Of a stretch of DNA of 62,000 bases, positions 32,641 through 44,510 are shown piece by piece (positions within the stretch are counted from its first letter, which is position 1; each line of letters opens with the position of its first letter). Where the stretch lies: positions 1 through 62,000 of the forward strand of contig JBBHKE010001504.1 in the NCBI GenBank assembly GCA_037447655.1, given 5' to 3'. The notes beneath the pieces are model-generated. The model saw only the letters and a list, made by a program, of their open reading frames with translations. It had not been told where the DNA came from and made no database searches. Both the position numbers and the translations under genes were made by a program. This stretch comes from Zygnema cylindricum (taxonomy: Eukaryota > Streptophyta > Zygnematophyceae > Zygnematales > Zygnemataceae).

Positions 32641-34046
32641 AACAAGTGCTTTTATGAGTGAGGGACAAGACTCGACCGATGACAAAAGGCTTACACCTTC
32701 CGTCAACGAATTCATTGACTTATCGACTATCTATGTTTTTCGGAATATGGTGAAAGAGGAAGGAATGGGAAAATTTGGTGTCACCCAAAATGGAGTGGAG
32801 AAAGAGGTCACAGAAAAGGATTTGGTTACTGTCAATGTTTCCGGTGATAGATTGGTGAGTTTCGATTTTTGAGTTGAAAAGTGAATTGAAGGACGTTAAG
32901 GAAAACGGAAATATTTCAAATCAAAAATTGGATGAGCTAATTAATTTAATTCAGTCCAAAAATGAGGTTAAAGACCAAAAGGGTGAGAGTGGTAAGAGGA
33001 ATGCCAATTTTAGGGAGGATGATCACGATAGACCTAAGAAGATAACAGATCTGAAATTGTTTATCAGTGAAGCACCATTCTTTGATGGTATAAAGATTGA
33101 TGAGTTGGATGCTTGGGTTTTTCATATGGAGTATTATTTGGAATCTAGGAATTGTGATCGCGATGATTACATTTTTTTTGTTGTTAGCTGTCTGAAAGGT
33201 GATGCTCAAATTTGGTATTACACTCACAAAAGGTCTAATTTGATTCTTGATAATGTTGATTGGGAAGCTTTTAAAACCGCAATCAAATCACGTTTCTTGT
33301 CTGTCACTTATAAATCTAAAATGAAGCAGCCTGGATCTGTGAAAGATTATGTTGTGGAATTTGACTCATCTAGTTTTCATGTCATGGGTTTGACTGATGA
33401 AATGGCTAAGTTCTATTTCTTGAATTATTTGAATTCAATACTGAAATCTGAACTAAAACATCAAAAAAATAATAATTTGAAGAAACTACAAGATCAGGCA
33501 TTGGAATTAGAGGATCACTTGGGGTATAATTGTGAAACTCGATCACTCAAATTAAATTTCAATGAAGTATCAGAGTGGAGTGAAGAAAAAATTGAGGAAG
33601 AGAGTCTGAATGCAAGTCTTAAGAATAGGCAAAATATTTTTAGGGGAAATCAGAGGGGTGGACAGAGTGTTAATGCACGAAATAAATTTCACAATAGAGG
33701 TGGCTACATCAAGAGTCCTAAACCAAGCATTATTGCTCAAAAACTAAATCTTACCATACCCATATGCTCTACTTGTCATAAAAGGTGTCATAAGGCATTT
33801 GAGTGTGCACAACTGAAGAATAATAACTATTATAACTGTGGAGAGGAGGGACATTTCAGCAGAGAATGCAGAAAACCAAAAAAGAAAGTCACTTGTTTTA
33901 AATGCGACGGTCCAGATTATTACTCTGAAAACTGTACAGATGAGGGATCTCTTAAAACAGTTGATTTCAATGAAGGTCTTCAGGAAGATAATGCATTATA
34001 CCTAGCTGAGCGGGAAGCCCAGAAGGTGGGAAACGGAAAGTACTAG
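32600..34046 (+). pseudogene. Gypsy B gag
   Basis: The main frame 32874-34046 (390 codons) contains a lysine-rich coiled start (LKDVKENGNISNQKLDELINLI), the capsid (DELDAWVFHMEYYLES, CLKGDAQIWYYTHKR, FLNYLNSILKSELKHQK) and zinc-binding repeats (CSTCHKRCHKAFEC, YNCGEEGHFSREC, CFKCDGPDYYSENC), some with lost Cys or His. The frame before it (32636-32871) may be the gag start, separated by a stop. The whole ends at TAG near 34047. Confidence 0.82.
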
Positions 34047-34199
34047 CTGAAAGTCCTTAGTTGAGTCGACCAGATCCAAAGGTTAAGGATTCAACTTTGG
34101 AGGGCAAGCTAATGAATGGAAAGGCTAGGATAGCTGAATTTATTATGATGCTAACTACACTCTATAGTTTGAACAATCTTTTTGATGAAACTCTTAACA

Positions 34200-34816
34200 A
34201 CATACCTATGCTATGAAAATTAAGTAACGATGACACAAGACACAATTTGATCAGATTCGAGTCTTTAGTGGAAGGAAAACCATTGAGAATTACGGTAGAT
34301 TCAGGTGCTACACATAATTTTATTTCACATAAGTTTGTAGAGGAATATTAAATTCCTAAAGTCATAAGGGAAAAACCTTTGCATGTTCAGGTGGCAAATG
34401 GTAATAAGTCCACATTAGATATACAAACTGACACTATAGAAGTTGATTTCCAAGGTTATAAAATGAAAGTTGTGTGTGAAATAATAAATTTGGGTAGTGA
34501 GGAGCTAATACTAGGAAAGCACTGGCTAACAGAACATAACCCTCAAATTAATTGGGAATTTAACAACTTGAAAGTGAAGTTTGGTAATCGTTGGAGGGTT
34601 TTGCAAGCATTATCTTCTAAGAAATTACATAGGAATCATATAAATAACATAACCAGATTAGGAGTGGAAGATTTGATTTCTGCTAAACAATTTAAAAAGC
34701 ACTTAAAAGATAAACCAAATCATGCTTTCTTGTCATTAGTAACTAAGGCAATTACTGATGGAGGGGGGGGGGGAGAAAACACTAACATTGATGTCATCCT
34801 AAATGGAAACCACTAA
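34200..34816 (+). pseudogene. Gypsy B protease and spacer
   Basis: RITVDSGATHNFISHKF gives an intact DSG active site near 34297. A TAA follows near 34349. Positions 34379-34816 continue with VQVANGNKSTLDIQTDTIEVD and ELILGKHWLTEHNP. A run of 11 G at 34763-34773 replaces a shorter run in A and shifts the frame into a stop. Confidence 0.85.
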
Positions 34817-34829
34817 AACTCTCGAAACA

Positions 34830-36150
34830 CTAAAATCTGATTTTGTAACTGACATTAATGCACCTGATACTGTTGTTAAAGATTTGGTTTTTGACTTTCG
34901 AGATGTTTTCCCAAGTGATTTACCCTTAGAAAGGACACCTTCCCAAGATGTAGAACATGTTATTAACCTTGAAACAAGGATGTAATCCTCCTATCACAGG
35001 AATTTATAAGCACTGTTTCTTTAAGCACAAAGAGTTAAAGAAACAGATCAAGGAGCTTTTGGGGAAAGGACATATTCAGCCCAGCAAATCACCGTACGGA
35101 GCACAAGTTCTCTTCGTTAAAAAGAATGACGGAACGTTGAGAATGTGTGTCGTCTATCGTAGTCTGAACAAGATTACGGTGAAGGATAAACATCCGTTAC
35201 CTTTAGTTTTTGATTTAATAGATCTTTTAATGGGTGCTAAATTTCTTTTTTTGATTGATCTGCGTAGTGGCTTTAATCAAGTGCCAATTAGAATCAAAGA
35301 TGTTGATAAAACTACTTTTAGAACTAGAGTCTGTCATTTTGAATGGAAGGTGATGCCATTCGGCTTAACGAATGCATCACCTAGTTTCCAAAGACATTGA
35401 ACCAAACCTTTGCAGGTTACATGGATGAGTTTGTTCAACTGTTTATGATGCATTCTTATTTACAGTGAATCTAAATAACAACATGTAATTCATTTAAGAA
35501 AAGTGTTAGAAAGGTTAAGAGAAAGGAAATTATATGAAAAATTGTCAAAATCCAGCTTTCTTAAAAGTGAACAATTATTTTTGGGACACATACTTAGTGG
35601 GGAAGGTGATAAATTAGATACATCCAAAACTATAGCAATCCAAAATTGGAAGCAACCTACTAATGTCACGGAAGTTAGATCATTTTGGGATTGGCCACTT
35701 GCTACAGGAAATTTATCAAAAACTGTAGTATGATCGCCGCACCTTAGACGGATTTACTTCGGGAATAGGAGACGTTTGTGTGGGGGGCTAATCAAGAGAG
35801 AACATTCAAATAACTAAAAGGGAAGTTGACCTCTTCCCCTACATTGGTGTATCCTGACCCTGCTGGGGAATTTGAAGTTCTGATCATTACTGATGCATCG
35901 GATAAAGGTCTAGTTGCAATCATAAGTCAAAAAGTTGGCAAACATTTTCACCCTATTGTTTTTGAGTCCAAGAAATTCAATGATGCTGAAAAGAATTATC
36001 TAGCACAAGAAAAAGAATTACTTGCAATGTTTCATGCATTGGTGAAATGGCGTTGTTATTAGCATAATAAAGAATTTACAATTCACTATGATAATAAGAC
36101 ACTCTCCTATCTACATAGATTAAGTGATGCACAGATTATGACTGGCAGAC
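34830..36150 (+). pseudogene. Gypsy B reverse transcriptase and RNase H
   Basis: Positions 34957-35400 read [37 protein letters not shown] and [14 protein letters not shown]. The catalytic stretch near 35440-35470 has lost a base, so VFIDDILIYS cannot be read. Positions 35503-35733 continue the thumb (LGHILSGEGDKLDTSK). Positions 35826-36062 give RNase H (VYPDPAGEFEVLIITDAS, KFNDAEKNYLAQEKELLA). Several stops separate the parts. Confidence 0.87.
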
Positions 36151-36502
36151 AAGTGACAAGGTTTGGCTTTCAACAACTCATTACAAGTTTAAGATCGAGC
36201 GACAATCGGATCCTACAGGGAAATTTGCTCCTAAGTACATCAGACCATTTACTGTAATCGAGATGATATCGTCAGTTGCTGCCAACTTGGACTTTCAACC
36301 TTCAACAAAAATTCATCAAGTGATACACATCAGTCAGTTGAAACCTGCAAATCTTCGACCAACTAAAGGAGAATTGGAATTGGATCCCTCAATATTTACA
36401 AAACCTGAGGTCCACAGATGGGTAATAGATTGGGTTGGTCAACGGTTTAAAACTGGCAATGATATTCTTACAAGTGCATTATCTAGGAAGGCCAGAAGAT
36501 GA
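36151..36502 (+). pseudogene. Gypsy B integrase C-terminus after deletion
   Basis: RNase H sequence (QIMTGRQ) passes directly into the integrase C-terminal part (TRFGFQQLITS...). Compared with element A, about 1.2 kb with the HHCC finger and catalytic core is missing. The frame 36263-36502 reads MISSVAANLDFQPSTKIHQVIHISQLKPANLRP, then EVHRWVIDWVGQRFK, the start of the chromodomain-like tail. Confidence 0.83.
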
Positions 36503-36624
36503 GTTAACTTTATAAGATAAAATTTTTGAGTTTTTACAATGGTATTGGAGAGATAGTAATATAGAATTCCCGTCTTAAGAATGAAATGTGTTTTAACTAA
36601 GGTTAGTTAAATATAAAGAGGGGA

Positions 36625-37073
36625 TGATGTAACAGTAATAGTGGATAGAACTTGTTCGTAAATAGGTAGTTAAGTGTTACGAAGAAATATTTTGGAATTT
36701 GATAGACGTCCGCGAATGAATCGCACGATTTAGGGTTGTATTTTATAAGATATAGTGATTGGTGTACTTAGGCAACAACGCAAGGTCAAAATAATGATTG
36801 GGTGTTCATTGATTACGAGTTAAGGGTCAAACTAGCCGCGGAATTTAAGGCGTACGTTTATGAAGTACCAATACTACATCAATATTTCGTTTGGTGTGCA
36901 CGATGGTTCCTTTCATACATTATTTAATACGATTTGTCACTTTTCATTTTATGGAATTTCGGAGGAAGTTTCGCGTGCAAAATTTGCGACGCACTTTGTG
37001 AGAAATGGCGTTTCGTTTGGCGCGAACTTTTGCACATAAATGTTACGTATTGAAACATGGCGTTTGATTGGTT
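36625..37073 (+). repeat. Gypsy B 3' LTR, truncated
   Basis: It starts TGATGTAACAGTAATAG after AAAGAGGGGA and aligns with the element A LTR (2172-2619). Homology stops at GGTTA (37073), where the copia G LTR begins. Confidence 0.78.
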
Positions 37074-37701
37074 AGATAATCTGACTGCACCCCTGTGCAA
37101 TCTGGACTCCGTTGAGTCCACAGCAAGAAGAATCACTGAAAACGCCCAACCTGGCGATTAGTTATGGAGTGGACAAGATGCCAATATTTATACAAGCTTA
37201 TTAGAAGAGAGGCGGCTACCTCCTCAATCTACTAAGTCATAAACCCTCTCACAACTCCTATATACTGAGGTACGGAACCAATCAGAAGACTGTACACTAC
37301 AGAAAGGTACTATGACCGATGTACTTTTTGTACGACCTGTGTACGACAAGGCCATGGAATGGACGCCTCTCTCATTCGGACTTGTCCTCATGCTCACCGG
37401 GTTTTCCTCTTCTCAATGACATTGGCGGCCATTCCGGGATCTCGACGATGGTGCAGACCGTCAGATCAAAACCAGCTCTAAACGACAACCGTTCAAAAAA
37501 CAAATGGCTGGTACATTTGTTTCTTGCGAACTAAAACTCCAACTAGTTTTTATGTATTCTATTTGTAATTTCGTTAATCGGATTAGTCGCCTATGTATTG
37601 CTTAAATAGCAATCACACCCCATGTACCTTAACGGACTACTACGACAGACTGGTAAGGGTTGACGGCTACGCCTCGCCCTAACGGTCGAAGGTTCGAGTC
37701 T
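37074..37701 (-). repeat. Copia G 3' LTR, outer part
   Basis: It aligns with 48900-49567 of the G 5' LTR (GCAAGAAGAATCACT, GCCAATATTTATACAAGCTTATT). It ends at AGTCT (37697-37701), the target duplication of H. The rest of this LTR is at 44230-44458. Confidence 0.88.
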
Positions 37702-38769
37702 AGTAAAAATCGATGGCTATTTTATTATTTTCTAGGTCTAAATTGAAATATAGAAAGAAGCCGAGGAAGTCTGCCGCTAACTTCTCTCTCCAACTCCCAC
37801 ACTTGTTGCAGTCATTGAGAAGTTGGAGAGGAAGCTAGAGCCATGGCTACCTAGGCTATTAAGAGGTTTACGGGAAATATATTAGTTAATTTAGAGATAT
37901 GTAGGTTTATTTACTAAAAGGTGGTGTTTGTCGGTAACACGATCTGATCTTGGTACCTGCCCACCATCAGAACGCCGACAACCAGGAGCTTTAGCCGTTA
38001 AGTCTAGAAGTTACGATACATACTATTGGGTTTGATATTTATTTAAATGTTACCACGTAGGACAATTCATTTAACGACAGATGTTTGCGGTTACATAGAA
38101 CCTGTTATGTAAACGTACGGATTTTGGTATGGACAAAAAAGAAGTACCGCGCATTTTGTTTCTTCTACGAAACAAATACTGCACAAGCATTTATGACAGC
38201 TACGATTGAAATTTGTATTCAATCGGACAGCCGAAAAGAAAGCCGAGATCGCGAAAGAGATTCTCGGCAGTTTTTGGTCATCGCCACATCAAATGACACG
38301 TGGCGCGATTACATTGGATTGCCGCATCTCCGAGAATTACATGACCGAATCCGTATATGCCATGTGTCGATATTTAGGCCATGTCGTACAATATCCGTAC
38401 AAAAAGTACACCGACAGCTGTACTTTTATGTACGCCAGTGCAATGTTATTGGTGCCGTACACCAGTAGATAGAGTTTGTGAGAGAGATATGACTTAGAAA
38501 AATTGGTAGATAGGACCCTCTCTCCCAAAGAGCTTCTGTACAAAAGTTCAACTTTGACCCTCTATAACTTACTGCTCAGGGGAGCGAATTCAAAGATTCT
38601 TTTTGCAATCGACTTACAGGAGTCTTGCCTTTACAAGGGTGATGGTGGTTAGAGCTTTTGATTGACACGGTGACTGTTATTTGTGCTGAAAGACAAAGGG
38701 GTCAAGGTTATCGTAGAGGCTTCGTGTGAGCTGCTTACTCTGAGGTCCTATGGAGGTCTCAGAGTTAAA
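37702..38769 (+). repeat. H 5' LTR
   Basis: It starts AGTAAAAATCGATGG; the 3' copy starts TGTAAGAAATCGATGG, so the TG is lost here. It ends GAGTTAAA next to GGTTATGGGCCCACC (38770-38784), the PBS. Features are a hairpin with a perfect 10-bp stem CTCTCCAACT/AGTTGGAGAG (37786-37795, 37821-37830), an antisense T-arm-like block near 37938-37960, CACGTG at 38297-38302, six GTAC words in about 80 bp (38387-38460), and gag ATG at 38750. Confidence 0.88.
37786..37830 (+). other. Conserved U3 hairpin in H 5' LTR
   Basis: A 10-bp perfect stem CTCTCCAACT/AGTTGGAGAG encloses CCCACACTTGTTGCAGTCATTGAGA-type loop sequence. The arms differ from family E (CTCTCTCTC/GAGAGAGAG) while the CTTGTT-AGTCA core is kept. 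Confidence 0.68.
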
Positions 38770-39609
38770 GGTTATGGGCCCACCAATAGGGTGCCCATAT
38801 TCTATGGAGCAGGCTTCATATACTGGAAAAGTATGATGACACGAGCTCTATGTGAGAAAAGGTTTTGGGGAACAGTGAGTGGACGGGTGAGGCGTCTATC
38901 CAGTCTTGGGATACCTCCAGGGTTTACAGGAGGCAGATTCACTAGAGATGCAGATCCATCTTCAACGGAGGAGACAAAGGAAGGAGAGGTGGTGGACAAA
39001 GGAAAGGAGAAGGAGACGACCACACCAATAGCAACTGGTTCGGCATTCATGTCACCTATTCCGAGGAACGAGGAGAATGATAGTGATACTTGGGACTTAA
39101 ACAATATGGCGACAAAACACTTCATCCTCCGCCACCTTACTCATGGACTTGCATGTCCTCATTTGCAGGTAGAAAGGGCATCCGATCTTTAGATGGCTCT
39201 CATAGAGATGTACCGAAGTGGTAAGATTCAGCAAAAACAGTTGGCTGATCAGAAAGTTAAAGAGTACGTATACAAAGGGGGGAAGATGTTGGATTTTTGC
39301 AACGAGCTTGCTAAACATTTCATGGAGCTAGAGAGTGCTCGAAAAGATTTTAGTGAATAAGAAAAGGTTTACTGTCTACTGATGAAGTTACCCGATGAGT
39401 TGGAGAACATAGTGAACCGTGTGCAGGACTTGCCAGACTCAAGGTGGATATGGAACTCAAAGGTAGGAATGATTCTCGTTTGGGAGAATACAATTGAGAT
39501 CCGAAGGGGAGGAAAGAGTGGGCAAGCCTTGGCAGCTGGGACCAACTGGAGGAACAAGGATTCTCGGAGACCGATGGGAAATTACGTAGGGGGGGAGAAG
39601 AAATATTAG
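38750..39609 (+). pseudogene. H gag
   Basis: ATG at 38750, 20 nt inside the LTR, begins MEVSELKVMGP. One base is missing just after the PBS relative to family E, so the body (NRVPIFYGAGFIYWKSMMTRALCEKRFWG) is in another frame, open from 38683. It continues to NMATKHFILRHLTHGLACPHLQ and a TAG near 39190. Positions 39382-39609 give MKLPDELENIVNRVQDLPDS. The zinc knuckle near 39645-39690 is damaged. Confidence 0.85.
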
Positions 39610-39675
39610 ACCAACGAGTTCGGACCAAAGGCTCCCAAGGGTTTATGTCATTTATATAAGAAACCACGACACTAT

Positions 39676-41250
39676 ATGGCGGAGTGCCTTAAACTAATCG
39701 CGCTTCGGTTAAAGGAGGGGGAGACCGGTGGAACCTCGAGAGGAAAGAAAAAGGCCCTTGTGACATTGGTACATGAGGTGGAATCCGAAGACGAAGACGA
39801 TGAGCTCCTATTGGATGAGGAGTTGGAAGCAACAAACGAGGTAGAATTTCCACAAAAGCATAAATGTGTTTACGGTGGATTGAAAGGTGAAGCAGGCTGG
39901 ATTGTAGATTCAGGTGCCTCCATGCACATGTGTAAGGATAAACACCTGTTCACTAAGATAAGAAAGATTCCCACCGTAGAGATAGAGTACGGGGATGGGA
40001 GGATAGTCACTACTACTCTTGTAGGATCGGTAGATCTGAAAGTGTTGGAAGAAGGAAAGAGAGCCATGGTTACATTCTCAGATGTATTGTTTATTCCGGA
40101 GCTAAACAAAAACCTCATATCTACGTTGTATTAGATGATAAGGATTTTGATTTTAGCATTAGGAAAGGAGTCTTTATTGTTAGTTTTGAGGAGGAAGTTT
40201 ATTTCACCGCTGAAAAAGGTAGCCAAGTGATGATTAGGCTGATTTTAAGCAATGAAAAGAAAAAACTTTATTATGTTGGTGTTCATGTTATAATGATGTG
40301 CCATAAGAGGCTTGGGCATGTAAATCTAGATAAGCTAAGAGGAAAGAAAAAGATGGGAGTGGTGGAAGGATTTTAGTTCAGTGAGAGTGAGAATCTAAAT
40401 GATTGTAGTGGATGTGCTAAAGGTAAAGCACGCAGATTGCCCTTTCCCAAAACAGCCACCTATAGGGGAGAAAAAATTCTAGATTTAGTACACACAGATA
40501 TTTAGGGAACGACCAAAGTGCCCTCACCAAGGGGGAAGAGATTTATGATGACTTTCATTGATGATTGGTCTCCGTATTCTAGCGCGGATTTTTTGAAAAA
40601 CAAGTCAGTAGCTCAGGATTGTTTTAGAAAATATAAAGCATGGAGTGAAAAACTCCATGAAACTCCAATCAAGAGAGTAAGGAGTGACAATGGCGGAGAG
40701 TATACTTCTAACCAGTTTGAGAATTTTCTGAGGGAAGATAAAGTCCAACACCAAAAGACAGTTCCAGAAAATCCAGAACAGAATGCGGTAAGATAGAGTC
40801 CAACACCAAAAGACAGTTCCAGAAAATCCAGAACAGAATGCGGTAGCTGAAAGATTAAATAGGACACTAAGTGATAGTGCTAGAAGTATGTTGTCGGAAA
40901 AGAAGAAAGGAAAAAGGTTTTGGGTCGATGCAATGAACTCTGCTAATTACCTCAAAAATAGAGTTCTTACTTCAGTTATAAAAGATCAAACACCTTATGA
41001 GAGATGGACAGGCCGGAAACCTGACATATCTCACTCAAAGGTTTTCGGCAGCCAAGTATTCAGTCTTGATATAGATCGGTCTAATCGGAAGCTAAATCCT
41101 AAAGGAAAACCGGGATACTTATTAGGATATGATGAGGATGTTAAAGGATATAGAGCTTATAATCTAAAATGTGAAGATATATTCTTAGTAAAACATCTAG
41201 TAGTTATGGATGAAGGAAAGTCCATGGATCCCTTCAAGTATACAAAGTAA
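39676..41250 (+). pseudogene. H protease and integrase
   Basis: Positions 39676-40134 carry the acidic spacer and the protease GWIVDSGASMHMC with DSGA intact. Positions 40135-40510 carry a broken zinc-finger region (CHKRLGHVNLDKL, CSGCAKGKARRLPFP). Positions 40518-40796 carry the core (FIDDWSPYSS, RVRSDNGGEYTSNQF) up to a stop caused by a 55-bp tandem duplication. Positions 40888-41250 carry the C-terminal region (GRKPDISHSKVFGSQVF, GKPGYLLGYDEDVKGYRAYNL). Confidence 0.87.
40736..40845 (+). repeat. 55-bp tandem duplication in H integrase
   Basis: Copies 40736-40790 and 40791-40845 differ at one base. They cover the VQHQKTVPENPEQNAV region. As 55 is not a multiple of three, the duplication shifts the frame and creates a stop. 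Confidence 0.93.
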
Positions 41251-41559
41251 GTAAAAATTAGATTTGAGTCATAAAATTCCGATGACTTTCAACTTCCTAA
41301 CTATCCAAGTTTTATAGAAGATGACATTCTTACAGGTACAAATCAGACCGAAAAGGACTCGGCTGTAGAAACTCCAGTGACAACTCTACCCGAAGCGGAA
41401 GACGTGATGGAAATCGATACGGAATTAAGGGATAGGGGAGAAGCCGAGATTGTTTGAAAGAACCCACGAGAACCATCTATTCCGGCCAAAGATTTTAAAA
41501 GGGGGAGGAGAAGTAGTAAAAGATAAGAAGAAAAACAAGTTAATAACAAGGTAATAAAA

Positions 41560-43162
41560 CTATCTCATCATGATGAACCTTAAACTTATGGAGAGGCAAT
41601 GGCTTGTCCAGAAAGGAACCGGTGGAAGACAGCCATCAATGAGGAGATGGCCTCAATTATGGCAACCGATACTTGGGAGCTTGTGGACTGTCCACCTAAC
41701 AGAAAACCAATCGGTTGTGAGTGGGTATTCAAATAAAAACTAAACCCGGATAACACCATTGAGCGTTACAAAGCCCGATTAGTGGCAAAAGGATTTACAT
41801 AGAAAGAAAGAATCGACTACGAGGAAACCTTTGCCCCGGTCGTCAAAATTTCCCTCCGTCCGCATACTTCTTAGTCTAGCAGCAGCGGAAGACATGGAGG
41901 TGCACCAAATGGAGATCAAGACAACCTTTTTGCATGGAGAATTGGAAGAGGAGATCTTCATGCGACAACCCGAAGGATTTGTGGAGGAAGGAGAGGAGAG
42001 TAAGGTATGCCGGCTGATTAAATCCCTTTACGGTTTGAAACAGGCGCCTCGACAGTCGAATAAGAAACTTGATGAGATTCTTACTCGTCAGGGATAGATT
42101 TCGATCTGCTTAGATCACTCAATCTATGTTTTTGAAGATGAGGAAGGTATTACATTTATTGCAATTTATGTCGATGATTTACTTATTTAAAGTAAATCAA
42201 TGGAAAAAATTAATGAACTGAAAACCAATCTTAAGGGGAGATTTGAAATGAAGGATATGGGAGAAGCAAAATATATTTTGGGAATTCAAGTAGAAAGAGA
42301 CCGAGAAAGAAGTTTATAAGATTGACTCAAAAGGAAGAAATAGAGAACATGCTGGAAAATTTTCAGATAGATAAAGCTAATAGTTCTACAACTCCAATGG
42401 AGTTAAAGAAGGGAAGTGAGGGGAGTAAGGAAGAAGGAGTCATAGTCTTACACGAGAAATTATCTCCTGAAGAAAAGAAGTTCTTGCAGACTATTCCTTA
42501 CAGGCAAGTAGTGGGAAGCCTAATCTATTTTATGAATTGTACCCGGTCGGATTTAGCTGCAGCTGTAGAAGTACTGAGTAGAAGTTTAAATGCTCCCACT
42601 AAGAAGGATTGGGAGGTAGCTAAGAGAGTACTTTAATATTTGATAGAAATTAGGGATCTATGATTGCATTTGGGTGAGGAGAATACTGGCATCACTACTT
42701 GGAGTGATGCTACTAATGGTGATGCTTCGATGAGGAGATGTACTTCTAGATATGTATTATATGTGGTTGATGGGGCTTGCTGTTAGAGTAGCAAACAGCA
42801 AAAGGTTATTGCTCAGTCCACCATGGAAGCTGAGTATATGGCCTCTTGCTCTGCTGTAAAAGAATTGATGTGGGTCAAGTCTTTGCTTGGTGAGCTTGGT
42901 CACCTTAAGAGTGGTGTGCAAAAATGTTTTTGTGATAATCAAGCTGCAATCGCTATATTCTGCCAATCCTAAACATCATTTTAAAGCTAAACACATGGAC
43001 TTTATACTCACCTTTGTTAGAGAGAAAGTAGAAAACAAAATAATCAGTTTGGAGTACCGACCAAATAGTGAGATGGTAGCAGATATGATGACCAAACCTG
43101 TGCCTTCCCCTAAACTAATTTTCAGCAAGGAGAAGTGTGGTCTGAAATTAAAGATTGATTAG
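41560..43162 (+). pseudogene. H reverse transcriptase and RNase H
   Basis: The linker and RT start (IMATDTWELVDCPPNRKPIGCEW, ARLVAKGFT-stop) are near 41650-41800. Positions 41831-42097 carry FPSVRILLSLAAAEDMEVHQ and SLYGLKQAPRQSN. IYVDDLLI lies near 42165-42190, followed by a stop. Positions 42322-42636 carry YRQVVGSLIYFMNCTRSDLAAAV. RNase H (TMEAEYMASCSAVKELMWVKSL) runs 42780-43162 with a shift at about 42955 and ends MVADMMTKPVPSPK. Confidence 0.87.
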
Positions 43163-43175
43163 AAAATAGAGGGAG

Positions 43176-44229
43176 TGTAAGAAATCGATGGTTATTTTAT
43201 TATTTTCTAGGTCTGAATTGGAATATAGAGTGAAGCCGAAGAAGTTTGCTTCTAACTTCTCTCTCCAACTCCCACACTTGTTATAGTCACTGAGAAGTTA
43301 GAGAGGAAGCTAGAGCCATGGCTACCTAGGCTATCCAGAGGTTTACGGGAAAAAGATTAGTTAATTTACAGATTGGTAGGTTTATTTACTAAAAGGTGGT
43401 GTTTGTCAATAAGATGATTTGATTGTGGTACCTGCCAACCGTGAAAACGCCGGCAGCCAGTAGCCTTAGCCGTTAAGTTTAAAAGTTACGATACATACTA
43501 TTGGGTTTGATTTACCACGTAGGAAAACTCATTTAACGGCGGATGTTTACGGTTACATAGATCCCGTTAGGTAAACGTACGGATTTTGGTATGGACAAGA
43601 AAAAAGTACCGCGCATTTTGTTTCTTGTACGAAAAAATACTGCACAAGCATTTATGAAGGCTACGATTGATATTTATATTCAATCGGACGGCCGAAAAGA
43701 AAGCCGAGATCGCGAAAGAGATTCTCGACGGTTTTTGGTCATCGCCACATCGAATGACACGTGGCGCGATTACGTTGGATTGTCGCATCTTCGAGAATTA
43801 CAAGACCGAAACCGTATATGACATGTGTCGACATTTAGGCCATGTCGTACAATATCCGTACATAAAGTACACCGACAGCTGTACTTTTATGTACGCCAGT
43901 GCAATGTTATTGGTGCCGTACACTAGTAGATAGAGTTTGTGAGAGAGATATGACTTAGAAAAATTGGTAGATAGGACCCTCTCTCTCAGAGAGCTTCTGT
44001 ACAAAAGGTCAAATTTGACCCTCCATAACATACTGCTCAGGGGAGCAAATTCAAAGAATCTTTTTGCTATCGACTCAAAGGAGTCTTGCCTTTACGGGGT
44101 GAAGGTGGTCAGAGCTTTTGTTTCCCAGGGTGGCTATTATTCGTGCTGAAAAACAAAGGGGTCAGGGTTATCCTAGAGGCTTCGTGTGAGCAGCTTACTT
44201 TGAGGTCTTATCGAGGTCTCAGAGTTGCA
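43176..44229 (+). repeat. H 3' LTR
   Basis: It starts TGTAAGAAATCGATGG after AAAATAGAGGGAG and ends GAGTTGCA. The hairpin is at 43261-43305, CACGTG near 43759, and GTAC words at about 43846-43922. The orphan gag start is damaged (ATCG for ATGG near 44207). Confidence 0.9.
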
Positions 44230-44458
44230 AGTCCTGCTGAACTCAACCTTTTTGGTTGAGAGTGACTTAGGTCACTCTCAAGCCGTACCTATGGAGCTAA
44301 GGGAGCCATGGCTCTACCGCCCTTTCTTTCTTTCAGTGACTACTACAAGTATGGGGGCTAGTAAGAGAAGGTGGAGGCAGGCAGCCTGTGCTTTCTTTTT
44401 CATATTTATTTTAATTAAGACCTAGAAAATACCTCCTTTAAATCTAGTGATTTCAACC
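44230..44458 (-). repeat. Copia G 3' LTR, inner part
   Basis: It aligns with 49562-49790 of the G 5' LTR: the CTCAACC/GGTTGAG stem-loop with TTTTT, GAGAGTGACTTAGGTCACTCTC near-palindrome, GAGCCATGGCT and the hairpin core ACTTGTAGTAGTCACT. The terminal CAACA has become CAACC at the polypurine-tract boundary. Confidence 0.88.
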
Positions 44459-44510
44459 CTCCCCTTATTTTCTAGTTTATTTTTAGTTTCTCTTTTAATC
44501 CACACTTTTC

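Larger units (their letters stand above)
32600..37073 (+). mobile_element. Ty3/gypsy element B, degenerate, internal deletion
   Basis: B is the same family as element A on the opposite strand: gag, protease, RT, RNase H, integrase C-terminus, polypurine tract AAAGAGGGGA and LTR. It has no 5' LTR; a copia gag precedes it. The integrase finger and core are deleted, and its 3' LTR is cut at 37073 by a copia LTR. Confidence 0.87.
37702..44229 (+). mobile_element. Copia element H, complete but degenerate, nested in G
   Basis: Two LTRs (1068 and 1054 bp) enclose gag, protease, integrase, RT and RNase H in copia order. Target duplications are AGTCT (37697-37701) and AGTCC (44230-44234), one base apart. 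The insertion point is inside the box-B-like GGTTCGAGTCC of the G LTR. Stops and shifts are frequent, so H is old, but younger than G. Confidence 0.92.

Noticed and set aside
38683-38749. Upstream extension of H gag (MLKDKG...).
   Set aside because: The long frame from 38683 arises because a base is missing after the PBS. Relatives support the ATG at 38750 as the family start.
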